DNA from: Centroberyx gerrardi
Lineage: Eukaryota; Chordata; Actinopteri; Beryciformes; Berycidae
DNA length: 64,000 bases
NCBI RefSeq assembly: GCF_048128805.1
Contig: NC_136005.1
Span: 20,552,760-20,616,759, forward strand
Direction of reading: 5' to 3'
Below are positions 47,601-58,330 of this stretch, piece by piece. The notes beneath the pieces were generated by a model. It saw only the letters and a program-made list of their open reading frames with translations, ran no database searches and had not been told where the DNA came from. Position numbers and translations under genes: made by a program. Within the stretch, counting starts at the first letter, position 1. Every line of letters begins with the position of its first letter.

Positions 47601-50600
47601 CTAAAAGATCTTCCAGTAATATGGTAATTTCAATATAGTTGTGTGCAATTGTATGTATTTTAATATTTATAAATGATATAAATTCATTAATAATTAATTT
47701 TAATTATTAAAACATGGTATTAACCTGTGTCCCACGTTTAAAGTGCAACCCTGTTACCAAAACATGACCCCCCCTACGAAAAAAAATGGAACATTCCATA
47801 AATCAGATATTAACACGACGTTACATCATCAAGATCTTTTCTGGACAATGGCCAGGCCACATGTAAGTACCCTCCTTTCATTTTCTCTATTTTCATAGAA
47901 ATGTCATTGTTGGCTGCTTTCGTCAACCTCAAGGATTCAACCCTGTTACCAAAATTATTGTTAGAAAATATATTTGAATATAATTTTAGTTTACTTTATT
48001 AAAAAGATATGCTTATCAGTAGCTAGCATGCAACATGTGCTCCGTAGCTAGCTAACCCCTCCTGAGTTATAGCATCCTTTAGGCTAAATCTGCAACCCTG
48101 TTACTTGCAGCCATGTGCAACCCTGTTACTCATTGTTGAGTAACAGGGTTGTGCAGTAGTAACAGGGTTGCAAATCACATAGGTTTTGGATGAGACGGGT
48201 TAGGGTTAGGGTTAGGGTTGATATAAGTATAGTGTAGCCTATTGTGTATGTTTTTCAATACAAAATATAAATATTAAATACAAAATATAAATATGAAAAC
48301 TAATCCTTGCAAATGCAATAGGGTCCTCCGCACCATCAGTGCTCGGGCCCTAAATATCTGTAAATTGTTATTAACATGTTTGTTTACATGTTAATATGTT
48401 GGCTTTAACATTAGTTAATGTGTTATTAGGCAGTTAACAATATGTCAGTTAAAGTGTTATTAACATGTTTGTATACATGTTAATAGGTCTGCTTGTTGCT
48501 GTTAGCAAATGCTTACAAAAGCCGTAGTAATACATTGTAAATGACTAAATGTATGTATTAACATTAACAAGCAGACCTATTCACATGTATATAAACGTGT
48601 TAATAACCCTTTTCCGGAGTGTTTGCAAATGAAAGTTATCATTTACTAACACATTGTTAACTGTTTACCAACACATTAACTAATGTTAACAAGCAGACCT
48701 TCTTATGTAGGCATAACAAACACATACACACACCCACACACGTGCGTAGAGAAATTGTGGATCAGCCATCAGTCGGTTGCATCTGCTACTCTGCCTAGTG
48801 AATGGAGTCAAACGAGGTATCGAAATTCATATTTGTTTAAAAATAACACACAGCAATAGTAGGTGTTCTGATAAAAGAGTTTGTAAATGCAATTTCATGT
48901 TTAAAAATGTGCATAAAATGTGTTAAAGTGCATTATTTGTTCAACCCTGTTACTCATTGCAACCCTGTTAAGCAAAGTTCAACCCTGTTACTCAATCATT
49001 TTTAATGAAAACAGTATTTTACACACAGTCTTTACAGTTATGCTTACTATAATAACAATGTAATAACTTAATTATTAAGTTAAAATGATAAGTACTCACC
49101 AATTGGTAATATTTTCTTTTTTTTTAATCAAAAATAACTCAATAAAGTCTTTAGCATACAATGAAAAGTGACAAAACACAGGGAAATTTGTTGGTTGTAC
49201 CTTATATTGAGAGATTTAAAAGGACTACATTCAACATATATATTAATTATATCTAGAAAATAGAAAAATATGTTGCAATAGAATTTTAAATGTTATTCAG
49301 AAACCTACTTAAATATTGGTAACAGGGTTGCAAAAATGGTGCGCATGTCAGGAAAAAACAGCTTATAAAATACTTTGTTTGATGACCTGAGGTGGGCAAA
49401 TAACATTTTCTGAAGGTTAAACATCTTCTTTCATTATGACTTTATTGAAATAAACCTAAAAACAAAGTTTGTTTTTTAAAAAGCTTCAGACCCAATTTCA
49501 ACTCCATTCGTGGAAAGGCCCTACAGGTACTTGTGCATAAGCCTTGAAATTCCTTGGAATTCTTTACAAAATAGTGGTAAATTCATGTTTAGCCATACTA
49601 CTGTGGACCAAAATAAATTATTGCCTGTCTCTAATAAAGGCCTGGTCTTTTGTTGATGTAAATACATTTTTTTTTTAAACTTTCATTACTGGAAGTTTTA
49701 CGATATGTGCCTGCACCTCATCATCACCTCATCATGAAATTCTCTATGGCTTTTTACCAAGCAATCAATAAAGATTATAAAGACTATTAAGATTCTTTAT
49801 TCTGACTTCAACCAAGGAATATTACTTTCCCTTCAGCTCGTCCCCAGACTGCATGCTGTTTTTCTCTCTTCCTGCAGACAAAAGAGTTCACTGACTGGCT
49901 GCCTCTCTACCCTGAGGACCGCCGAACATTTAGGACACACTCCCTCTGTCCTCCACCTGAATCCCCCTTCGAACTTCACCTCACTGGACCCTGAAGCACC
50001 GACACCTTCCACTGCCCACCACCTCTTCCCCTCACCACCTCCACGTTTGTCTAATGAACTCCCCTCCGGGACTTGTTGGCACCGTTCTCACTGTGTTGTC
50101 GGGTTGTGTCGCCCGACTGCTGTTTCCCCAACACCAGACCCTGCTGTCGTACACCAACAGTGACTGATCCAGATTGAAATGTCTCACCTGAACCTGCACA
50201 GGATGACCATGGCCGTGGTGAGGGAGACCAGGGAGGTGCTGTAGCCCACGGTATACAGAGCCTTCACTGACACATAGTACATATCCTAAACAGGAGACAA
50301 CAGCACAATAAATATACTCTGCAGTGTGACAGCTGACAGATACATACATTAAAACCCTTAAATAGAGGTGGCTGAAGGCACTTTAGTGGTTTGCTTACCG
50401 GGTGGCTGCTGTTGCCGTCATCAAAGAGGCAGGCGTCTACGTAGTGAGGGAAGGTCTCAGACCAGCCGAACTCAGTACAGTTACGGCTCACCTTCCCCAG
50501 CTCTGTGAACACAATACAGTTTATTTGATAATGGTTTATTTTGGCAGAGAGGTTATACAACTGAGGTTCAAACAAACACAGACTTTACATCTGCCAGTGT

Positions 50601-53258
50601 CAGAAGTACATCTGGAGTCAGACTTGTGAGTAGTGTGGAATCAGGAAGAATTAATTATATCAGTTAATAGAGCTTCAATAGAGTTTTAGTATCTTGTGGT
50701 ATAAATGTTGTTTTGGAGACTTTTCCACACCGCCAAGGATAAAATTCTGGGGTAAACACTGAATTCTTGCAGGTTCTTTTGCATTTTTGGCATGAAATTG
50801 GTCAAATTTAAACTGTATTGTCTCTTGTGCTACTACACTGCAATATGAATAAGGGTTTGCTCTTTTGGGTATAAACAAGTTGCTTTAAATAATCCAATAA
50901 AATCAACTTAATTAATTTCAAATTGTAATTCAGCATGAGTAGCCTATCCCAGCTGCTGCTGCCATCTGTAACTGACCGTAGTCTTCTTCGCTCATGAACT
51001 CAGAGAAGAGTTCAGGGCAGTTGACCTCCACCACTTCGCCAATCCTGGCAGGCTGCCAGCATGTCAGGTTGTCCCAAAACCATTGGCACCCTGGGGACAC
51101 AGCAGGTAGAGAGATATATGAGCGGTTTTATTCCAAAACACTGTATGCCCAATTTGGGAAAAATGCTACCTGAGCGTCATCTACTGATATTTCTAAATCA
51201 CAGATCCCCAAAAACATAACTTACACAAAAATCATGTCATGTCCTTTTGAACAAGCAAGGACCATTTTTTTGTAATTAAACTCTTATACTGTCCACTACA
51301 GTTCTGCCCCTCCCTAAACAGAGTATCTGCTGCATGTAGGGTCCCGCATCCCTCCAAAGGGCAGAATTGTTGCTGCAGCTTGTTTATTTGTTTGTTTGTT
51401 TGTTTTTAAATAAAATATTAATATGAAAGCATCATTTTCTGCCAATATTGAATCATGGCAACAGCCCAACTGCCAGTCATTACTATGTGAGTTTGCATAT
51501 CTAGGAAAGGAAGAGACTACAGAGAGTCTTGGTAGCGTGGGGATTGACTGGGTAGTTAACGAAGATATAATGAACAAAAATGATAGATTTTAGAGAGAAG
51601 ACGATTAGTGAAATTTGTTTCTATGTTTTTGTAAGATGGTATTTTAATACAGGCTTTGCAGTTGTGTCTAGTAACCACAGCTGGCTCCATCATGGAGGTC
51701 TATTAAACATACAAGTAATGGGTGTGGGTCCATACAGTAATGTTCTAGCTAAAAGTGAAGTCTGATGAAGTAGATTTCCAAATTTAGGTTACAGTGACAC
51801 CCTAAACTGCCTTGTCTTTAGCCCGGCCTAGCTAAGAAGAGTCAGCTCATCATACTAATGTATTTTCATTGACGGCATCATTTTAGTGTGACATTATGCT
51901 GCCAGCTCTGTCCAGCAGGTGGCAAATGAATGCTACAACACAGCTATAATTGCCCTTTTAATGCATGTGATGAACACTTAAATAGATTTCATCAATTTTC
52001 TGATCTTTGATGGAGAATTTATTTAATTTAGTCTGTTGGCCCATGGTTTCTATTTTTCGATTAGTGCCGATATTTCTTCACTAGCCCGAAACGGGCAAAT
52101 GGAAATGCAGATATCAGTCAAATGGTTAGTATCCCAAATGATTACATTACATTACATTACATCCCTGTCTCAAGGATAATAGCATGAAGCTGGCTGGTCA
52201 GGCTATAACTTGGAGGACTAAATGGATTTCACATAGCACAGGTTGTGCGGCCATTTAATAAGTGTGAGTGTGTGTTTGGTATACCGCCGGTGACCTTGCC
52301 AGACTGTCATTGAGATTCACAACCATGGTGCTGTCCCTCCCACCCACTCCACCCCCTCTTCCCTCATTGACCCCAGCCACCTTTTTACTGTTAAGAGCAC
52401 ATGGCCAGAGTTACAATTCAGAGAAATCAGGTGCAAAGCTCCACCCTCCCCCATTTACCGTCAAACCATCCCTCTGTATTGTCCCCCAGTATTACTTAAC
52501 AGCGTGTATATAGAAGAGGTCATTGTGTTTCAATATCAGTCACGTAAAGCAGAACTGCAGCATAAGCAGCTATACACTTCACTGGAGTGCTGGAGAGAGA
52601 GAGACATTCAGTGTGACAGCACAGCATGCGGCTTCAAGCTGAAACACTGTTAGTATCCCGGGCCAGCTGTGCTGCTGTCTTCCCAAATTGTAACTTTCAC
52701 CCTCCATCATCACAATACACACAAACATGTCCACGCATGCACACACAGACACACACAGTTGAAGAGAACTGCTATATTTATCTTCAGTTTCCTCACAGAC
52801 ACTCTTCAGATATTCCTAGAATTTCATTTTCATGTTAAAACCCTAAAGGTTTTTCAGCATTAATAACAAGGAGTCTCTCACAGTAGACGTCCATCCTTGC
52901 TCCACTGAGCACTGTGTTGTTATTTTAACAGCACAGGCCAGAGTCAATAGTGGAGTGACTCTAGGGAACACAGTACGGTGGAAGCACCAGCAGCTGATTG
53001 TGATGGTTGGAGGGATGAAGACCCTGTCTCAGTCTATTTTCCTCTTTATCCATCATCCAATCTGTCAGATGAGACGCCTGTCACTCACTGGCGCACTGGT
53101 CAGCTTGCATTTTTCATCATAAGACGCTGTCCATTTAGAGCCTTCTGCTTCACTCACAAGCAGAGGCACAGAGTGCAATGCCATAATTCATTTACTTTGT
53201 TGAGTTTCTCTGTTGGACCTACATTGTTATTTGTTCTACAAAACACGCACAAAACAGG

Positions 53259-53315
<57 letters not shown>

Positions 53316-53580
53316 TTCACAAGCAACAAGCCTACATAATGATCTCTTTTTGCAGACAAGCCGGTCAGACTCAACTCCCATTTGTTGAATTATCTCCCGC
53401 TCATTAGTATGGCACCCCTGAAGTTGTTCTCCTTATTAATCGCTGTGTTTATTCTTGTTTTTTAACCAGCTCCCGTTGAACACTGCTACAACATAAACAA
53501 AATAGTATTTAAAATGAGGGGGATGAATTAAAGGCTACACTCGCTCACACAAACACAGACACAGACACACACACACACAC

Positions 53581-53613
<33 letters not shown>

Positions 53614-53909
53614 ACCTACCAAATTCTGGATCATTTCCTGGATCATCTGAAGCGATCTTTTCCATGCATTTCTCTTGCTCTCTCTTGATGACACAGTCAG
53701 AGTGCCCATGCTGGCCTGAAACCTGGAAGACAGCATGAACACACACACACACACACACATACACACACACACCACACACCACAGAGAGAAAGAGAGAGAG
53801 AGAGAGAGAGAGTTGATTAATTAATGATTAATTTCTTGTTACATGCTTTCGCAATATTGTTTGTTTGTAAACTATCATGCCAATATAGCACATTGAATTG
53901 AATTGAACT

Positions 53910-53972
<63 letters not shown>

Positions 53973-54277
53973 AATGGTTAAGGATTACATCACAGCAGAG
54001 AAGAGGGACCCAAAGGTAAAATGGAAGACGCTGCTTCATTAGTTTCACCATGTGGTTCACACCACAGTGTGGGAGAGGTCTTAGTGCTGGGACCTGTTTA
54101 ACACTCAACCAATTAAACAAACCATTTCAGAGCTGCTGGCATTTTCCCTGTGTTAACTGACCCGGTGGAGAGGCATTATCCTACTGAAAACAAGGCAGGA
54201 AAGACACTCAAACATGCACTGCTCACACTGGACCATGGCAGGCATCGCTCCCATCTATAGGGACCGCAGACACACAC

Positions 54278-54311
<34 letters not shown>

Positions 54312-55129
54312 GGACAGAGAGACTGTTATGGTAGCTAAAACGCTTTCCAATATCTTCAACACAGTGGAGACCAGAGATCAGAACGACAGCCAGAACCCCG
54401 GAGCTACAACCACAGACATGGAGGTCGCGTCCAGGAAGGCCCTCCTCACAAACCCTCTCTGCCCGCTGACAGCCGCACAATGCTGGGCCGGCGCTGGAGG
54501 TCAGAGCGGGGTGCCGATGGAGGCGGGTGTCTGGCAAGGGGACGCTCTTGTGTCTTTGTGCTGGTATCAGCCTGGGAGACGCCGCGTCACAGCTTTACGA
54601 GGCGCACCAGGGGAGCGCTCGGCTATTATTCACTGACGTCAGCCGCGCTCATTGTGGAGTCATACACAGAGAATTCTGCCAGGCACCGGTGTAATAGAAA
54701 CACATCACTTATTGTGCATCGGCTGGCAGCGGTGTTAAACAAGTGTAGACGCACACTGTCTGCATGTGCGCTGTACGAAAGGCCACCTGCAGACTAACAG
54801 TGCTATATGGTCTAATACACTAGTGACTGATGACACACATTTTGTGAATTTCTATGTACATGGCAGCCAGAGGGATGGGTGTTTTGGTGAAGGTACAGTA
54901 GCGAAGCCAAACATTTTGTGTGATTGATGCAACTTGGCTGTGTGAGCCTGGGAAAGTTTAAGCATGAGTTTGTGTGTGCTTCTATGTGTGTGTGTGTGTA
55001 TCCTGTGTAGTCTCCTGTGACTAATTATATCACTATCTGTCCATCCTGGATCATCATACTACATCTAATTAGGTCAAACTGTGTGTGCCCAGCTTGATCA
55101 GCTTTCAGAGTGCGTGTACATGTGCGTTC

Positions 55130-55160
<31 letters not shown>

Positions 55161-56578
55161 AGTACGGCTGCGTAATGCTTGCTAAATGATCACATGGTCA
55201 ATGGAGAGAGCCATTATGTCATACCATATAAATTTTAAACTAATCCAGTCGTTAAATCACTGCCTACAGCACCACGGCTTCTGACCCCACTGCTACTTCA
55301 CTAATATACCACACTAACACTACTTAGCAGTGTTCTGTGGCACCTCCTGTAACCTCAATGTAGGATATTGGTAGTACCAGCTTCAGAGAAATCAAATTTA
55401 AGGTTAAAGCTGCAATATGCACATTTTTTCACATTAAAATAACTAAATAAATACTGTAAGTCTGTCTGTCTGTGACCCCACATGCCTAAATAACCCTGTT
55501 TACCTGAAATTGGCTTTTCAATGATCTTCAGGAGGTTTTGGGGACAGCAGGACTTGCAATGCACTTTGCTGCCTCAAGGTGAAAAGTTGCACATAGTAGC
55601 TTTAAAAGTAGTTCAGGGTCATGTAAAGGACAGCCAATGACAGACACAAGATAACCAACATCATAATGGGACACAAAACAGAACAGTTAATGTTTAAAAC
55701 GTGTAAAAACGATATAATATGATATGAATATAAAAAATCTGCATTCAAAAAAAGCACAGACTTTTCATATGATTACAGAATGGTCGTGGTCCAATCTGTG
55801 TGTGGCCTTTCTATGTCATGGTGTGACAACCTCATCATCAGCTAATTGCCCTGGATCACGATTTCACTCCACTAACGTTTCACTACATTATTACCAACTC
55901 ACCTTGAGACAACAACAACAATAACAAACAGGTGTTGCTTGGATAGAGGCATGGCTATAGATTAATGGTATCATTCTGCCAAATAACCCCATTCTATGTA
56001 CAATATTGAATTGAGTATGGAAAAATAGAATAGCAAAAGTCATGGCATTTGTCTGACAACAATTCAATGCTATGTACACTATGGAAAGAAATTAGTTAGG
56101 GAAAAACAGCAAAATCGACTATTAGCTATTGGAGGCAGTCATCCATTATCATTCTCTATACATTTGGCTGGTGTTTCTGGACTGATCATCTACTATGATG
56201 CTAACGTGTTAAAACTGTTTCTCTCCAAATCACACAGATTCATGAGCTCACAGGAGCTGACAGTGGTAAGTTTGGTGGAGATGTATTGTCTGTTTTAATT
56301 AGCAATGGCGGTTGCTAGGCAGCAGCTAGTGAGTGAACCCCAGACGACAAGAAGACAACGCCACAGCAGAGAGCCTCTTTAAATTAGACGTCATTTCACG
56401 TTACTGGCCAAACATCATTACTGCCAACATGGAGGATTATTCTTGAAAAATACCCCCCCCCCCCCCCCCCCCCCTTCCCTTCACCCACCCACTCATGAGC
56501 TATTGTGCTACGACAGTTTTCTTTTTACCATAATGATGCGCTCACAGTTTGCCATTACCACAGGTAACTTCATAAAAG

Positions 56579-56612
<34 letters not shown>

Positions 56613-57600
56613 GTGTCTGGATGTGTGTGTGAGGCCTTGTATCATGAGAAATGTTTACTATGAGTCGGTCATGCATACTGATGAGGGCAGTGTCAGCCTC
56701 CAACCCTCACCCAGGAGGGATTAGAGTCCCAATTTACATAAACAGTCATGTACCCCATTACATATACAGTCTCTCTCTCTTTCTCTCTCTCTCTCTCTCG
56801 CTCTCTCTCTGTCTCTCTCTCTTTCTCTCTCTCTCTCTCTATCTCTCTCTCTTCTAATTCAATCTTCCCACCTTCCCACAGTGCAATATATAGACTGTGT
56901 AATTTTCATTCCCGTTCCCCCTCCACAAACCCTACTCTCTCTTTCTCTCTCCCTCTCTCTCAACATAACCAAGACCTATACAAGGAAAAATGCAAAACGA
57001 CCCCCGATATTTCCTACACATGTTAATAGAACCTCTCCATCCTCCCTCTCACCCACCCAACACTCCCTCTCCTCTCTCTCTGATGCTCTTCCCCGTCTCT
57101 CTCATGGACACATCCTCATTTTCAGCAGACCGCTTTGCTCATATAAACCTATCTCTCAGTTCCTCTGACAACAATTCAGATCACAGCCAACTACTGTAAT
57201 GGAGAATCACTTTACTCGAGGAGAGGAGAGGAGAGGAGAGGAGAGGGGAGGAAGAGGAGAGGAGGAGAGGAGAGGAGAGGAAAGGAGAAGAGCAAGTAAC
57301 CGTAACAAGGAGCTTCTCCTTCCCAGCAGATTCAACAGACAGGAATAATGTTGAATAAACAATGAATAAGTAATGACAATGCATCCCTATCTGTTATTCC
57401 AGCCACTCGCTGATCAATAAATTATTAATGAAAACACAGCTTTATCTGTTATTGTGACACTGTGAGTGACTGTACAAGTGCATGAAAATGAAGCCTCAAT
57501 CCCTGTTTGAATTTATTCAGGTACAGCCCCACCTGTTGCTGAGTCACTTTTCATTTCATTACTTTTGCCAACACGCACGCAAGGAAGTACACTCACTCAT

Positions 57601-57644
<44 letters not shown>

Positions 57645-57775
57645 ATAAATTGAAGTTAGACTACCCATTTTCCCTCCGAAACTGCAAAAAAAAAAAAAAA
57701 GGTTGGTGATCAGCTTACCAAGGGCAAGAGGAGGAAGAGGGTGTGGATCAGCGGGCTGATGGTGGCAGCGGACAT
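44633..57775 (-). CDS. adcyap1r1: PACAP type I receptor (PAC1), class B1 GPCR
   Basis: Thirteen coding exons on the minus strand join in frame to 448 aa: 57775-57719, 53722-53620, 51090-50977, 50502-50399, 50285-50188, 47214-47082, 46755-46602, 46484-46424, 46318-46249, 46135-46044, 45626-45497, 45151-45110, 44821-44633. The signal peptide is [19 protein letters not shown]. The ectodomain carries [21 protein letters not shown] and [11 protein letters not shown]. The membrane core is nearly that of mammalian PAC1 ([49 protein letters not shown]). The tail ends [20 protein letters not shown] and [17 protein letters not shown], which is specific to PAC1. The receptor binds PACAP and, more weakly, VIP, and couples mainly to Gs and Gq (family knowledge). 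Fish have a and b paralogues; I cannot say which this is. No N-terminal extension exon and no loop-3 cassette exon is visible. Confidence 0.95.
45627..46043 (-). other. adcyap1r1 intron at the mammalian hip/hop cassette position
   Basis: In mammals this intron, between the [12 protein letters not shown] exon and the RLARSTLLL exon, harbours alternative hip/hop cassettes in intracellular loop 3. The 417-bp intron here shows no in-frame Cys/Lys-rich open segment with splice sites, so only the null (cassette-less) loop is encoded as far as I can see. Confidence 0.45.
48197..48218. repeat. Short interstitial TTAGGG array
   Basis: Three to four tandem telomere-type GGTTAG units inside the 2.1-kb element. 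Too short to suggest a chromosome end. Confidence 0.8.
48404..48697. repeat. Long imperfect palindrome nested in the 2.1-kb element
   Basis: TAACATTAGTTAATGTGTT at 48408 is mirrored by AACACATTAACTAATGTTA at 48671. An inner stretch with GTTATTAACATG and GGTCTGCTTGTT (48455-48500) is mirrored at 48563-48608. The arms are over 100 nt and the centre is near 48540. The fragment looks like a separate fold-back MITE inserted in, or carried by, the larger element. Confidence 0.7.
52140..52162. repeat. (ATTAC)n short tandem repeat
   Basis: Four ATTAC units in the adcyap1r1 intron between coding exons 2 and 3. Confidence 0.85.
53267..53313. repeat. (CA)n microsatellite
   Basis: A CA tract of about 46 bp in the adcyap1r1 intron between coding exons 2 and 3. 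Confidence 0.95.
53571..53611. repeat. (CA)n tract abutting the adcyap1r1 exon 2 donor
   Basis: Sense-strand reading is (TG)n beginning 9 bases after the exon 2 boundary (donor gtaggtcat). The tract is interrupted by TACA on the + strand near 53582. Confidence 0.9.
53738..53812. repeat. (CA)n and (GA)n tracts upstream of adcyap1r1 coding exon 2
   Basis: CA repeats at about 53738-53772, starting 16 bp on the intron side of the exon 2 acceptor, are followed by GA repeats at about 53783-53812. Confidence 0.9.
53912..53968. repeat. (GA)n microsatellite
   Basis: An uninterrupted GA tract of about 57 bp in the first coding intron of adcyap1r1. It follows GAATTGAATTGAACTG, a sequence also found near 21010. 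Confidence 0.95.
54274..54310. repeat. (ACAG)n tetranucleotide tract
   Basis: CA repeats grade into about eight ACAG units. A GC-rich patch follows (54480-54640), still inside the first coding intron of adcyap1r1. Confidence 0.9.
56453..56474. repeat. Poly-C run
   Basis: A run of about 22 cytosines, unusual in length for this AT-rich intronic setting. Confidence 0.9.
56771..56850. repeat. (CT)n microsatellite
   Basis: An interrupted CT tract of about 80 bp. Confidence 0.93.
57220..57291. repeat. (GGAGA)n pentanucleotide tract
   Basis: A strand-asymmetric purine tract of GGAGA/GGGGA units of about 70 bp, 430 bp downstream of the adcyap1r1 start exon on its sense strand. Confidence 0.9.
57602..57639. 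repeat. (CA)n microsatellite
   Basis: A CA tract of about 38 bp in the first coding intron of adcyap1r1. Confidence 0.95.
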
Positions 57776-57872
57776 TTTGTGTTCCTCTGAGTCAGGAGTT
57801 TCCTATATAGACCGAGCTCTTATGGGCTTGACAGGCGCACAGGACAGGATGCTGGTCAGCTCACCTTGGGAT
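57776..57872 (-). other. 5'UTR part of the adcyap1r1 start exon
   Basis: On the minus strand a clean acceptor (tttttcag, AG at 57874-57873) precedes 97 nt of leader and the ATG at 57775. The start codon is therefore in the second or a later exon, as in mammalian ADCYAP1R1. The upstream noncoding exon and promoter lie further to the right and are not identified. Confidence 0.7.
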
Positions 57873-58177
57873 CTGAAAAACACAAAGGAGTAGGACGTTA
57901 AGAGTCACTGAAGAGAGGTGGGTGGAGCGCGGGCGGGGCTGTTGAACATGTCTTTATAAAAGAGTGTGCACAGTATATTCAGTGCAGCATATATATATCG
58001 AATGTACCCACGTTTGTCTGCATCGTATCCACCTGAGAGACACAATTAAATAGAAATGCTAAGAGATTTGTAGACTAGAAAAGGAGATAGACTAGAGAAA
58101 ATGAAAAAAAAAGTTGTGTGTGCGTGCATGCATGTGGGTTTGTGCATGTGCAGTATATGTGTGTTTAATAACATAAG

Positions 58178-58330
58178 CAGGTGATTTCACTGATTAGCAC
58201 ACCTTCAACCAAAGAGGAGGAACTAATCAGTGAAATCACCTGTAGTCTTTGGTTGGAACGAAGACCTGTATACACTCGGCCCTCCATGGCACACGGTTTG
58301 ACTCCCCTGGTCTAGAGCATCTTTCAAGTC
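58178..58330. mobile_element. hAT-type MITE fragment with 20-bp hairpin
   Basis: CAGGTGATTTCACTGATTAG (58178-58197) is the exact reverse complement of 58223-58242, with a 25-nt loop. The following sequence, ending GGTTTGACTCCCCTGGTCTA, resembles the GTTTGACACCCCTG ends of fish hAT elements. Limits are approximate. Confidence 0.55.

Larger units (their letters stand above)
47386..49522. mobile_element. 2.1-kb non-autonomous element with 26-bp TIRs and ten CAACCCTGTTAC motifs
   Basis: The left terminus 47386-47411 and the right terminus 49497-49522 are inverted repeats matching at 25 of 26 positions (core CTTTCCACGAATGGAGTTGA). The 12-mer CAACCCTGTTAC occurs inside at 47746, 47938, 48093, 48118, 48942, 48960 (last base A) and 48980. 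It occurs in reverse orientation at 48140, 48159 and 49319. No transposase reading frame is present. The element lies in the adcyap1r1 intron between coding exons 5 and 6. Superfamily is unassigned. Confidence 0.75.

Noticed and set aside
48197..48218. Telomere-type TTAGGG repeats
   Set aside because: Only three to four units inside a transposon-like element; not a chromosome end or fusion scar on this evidence.
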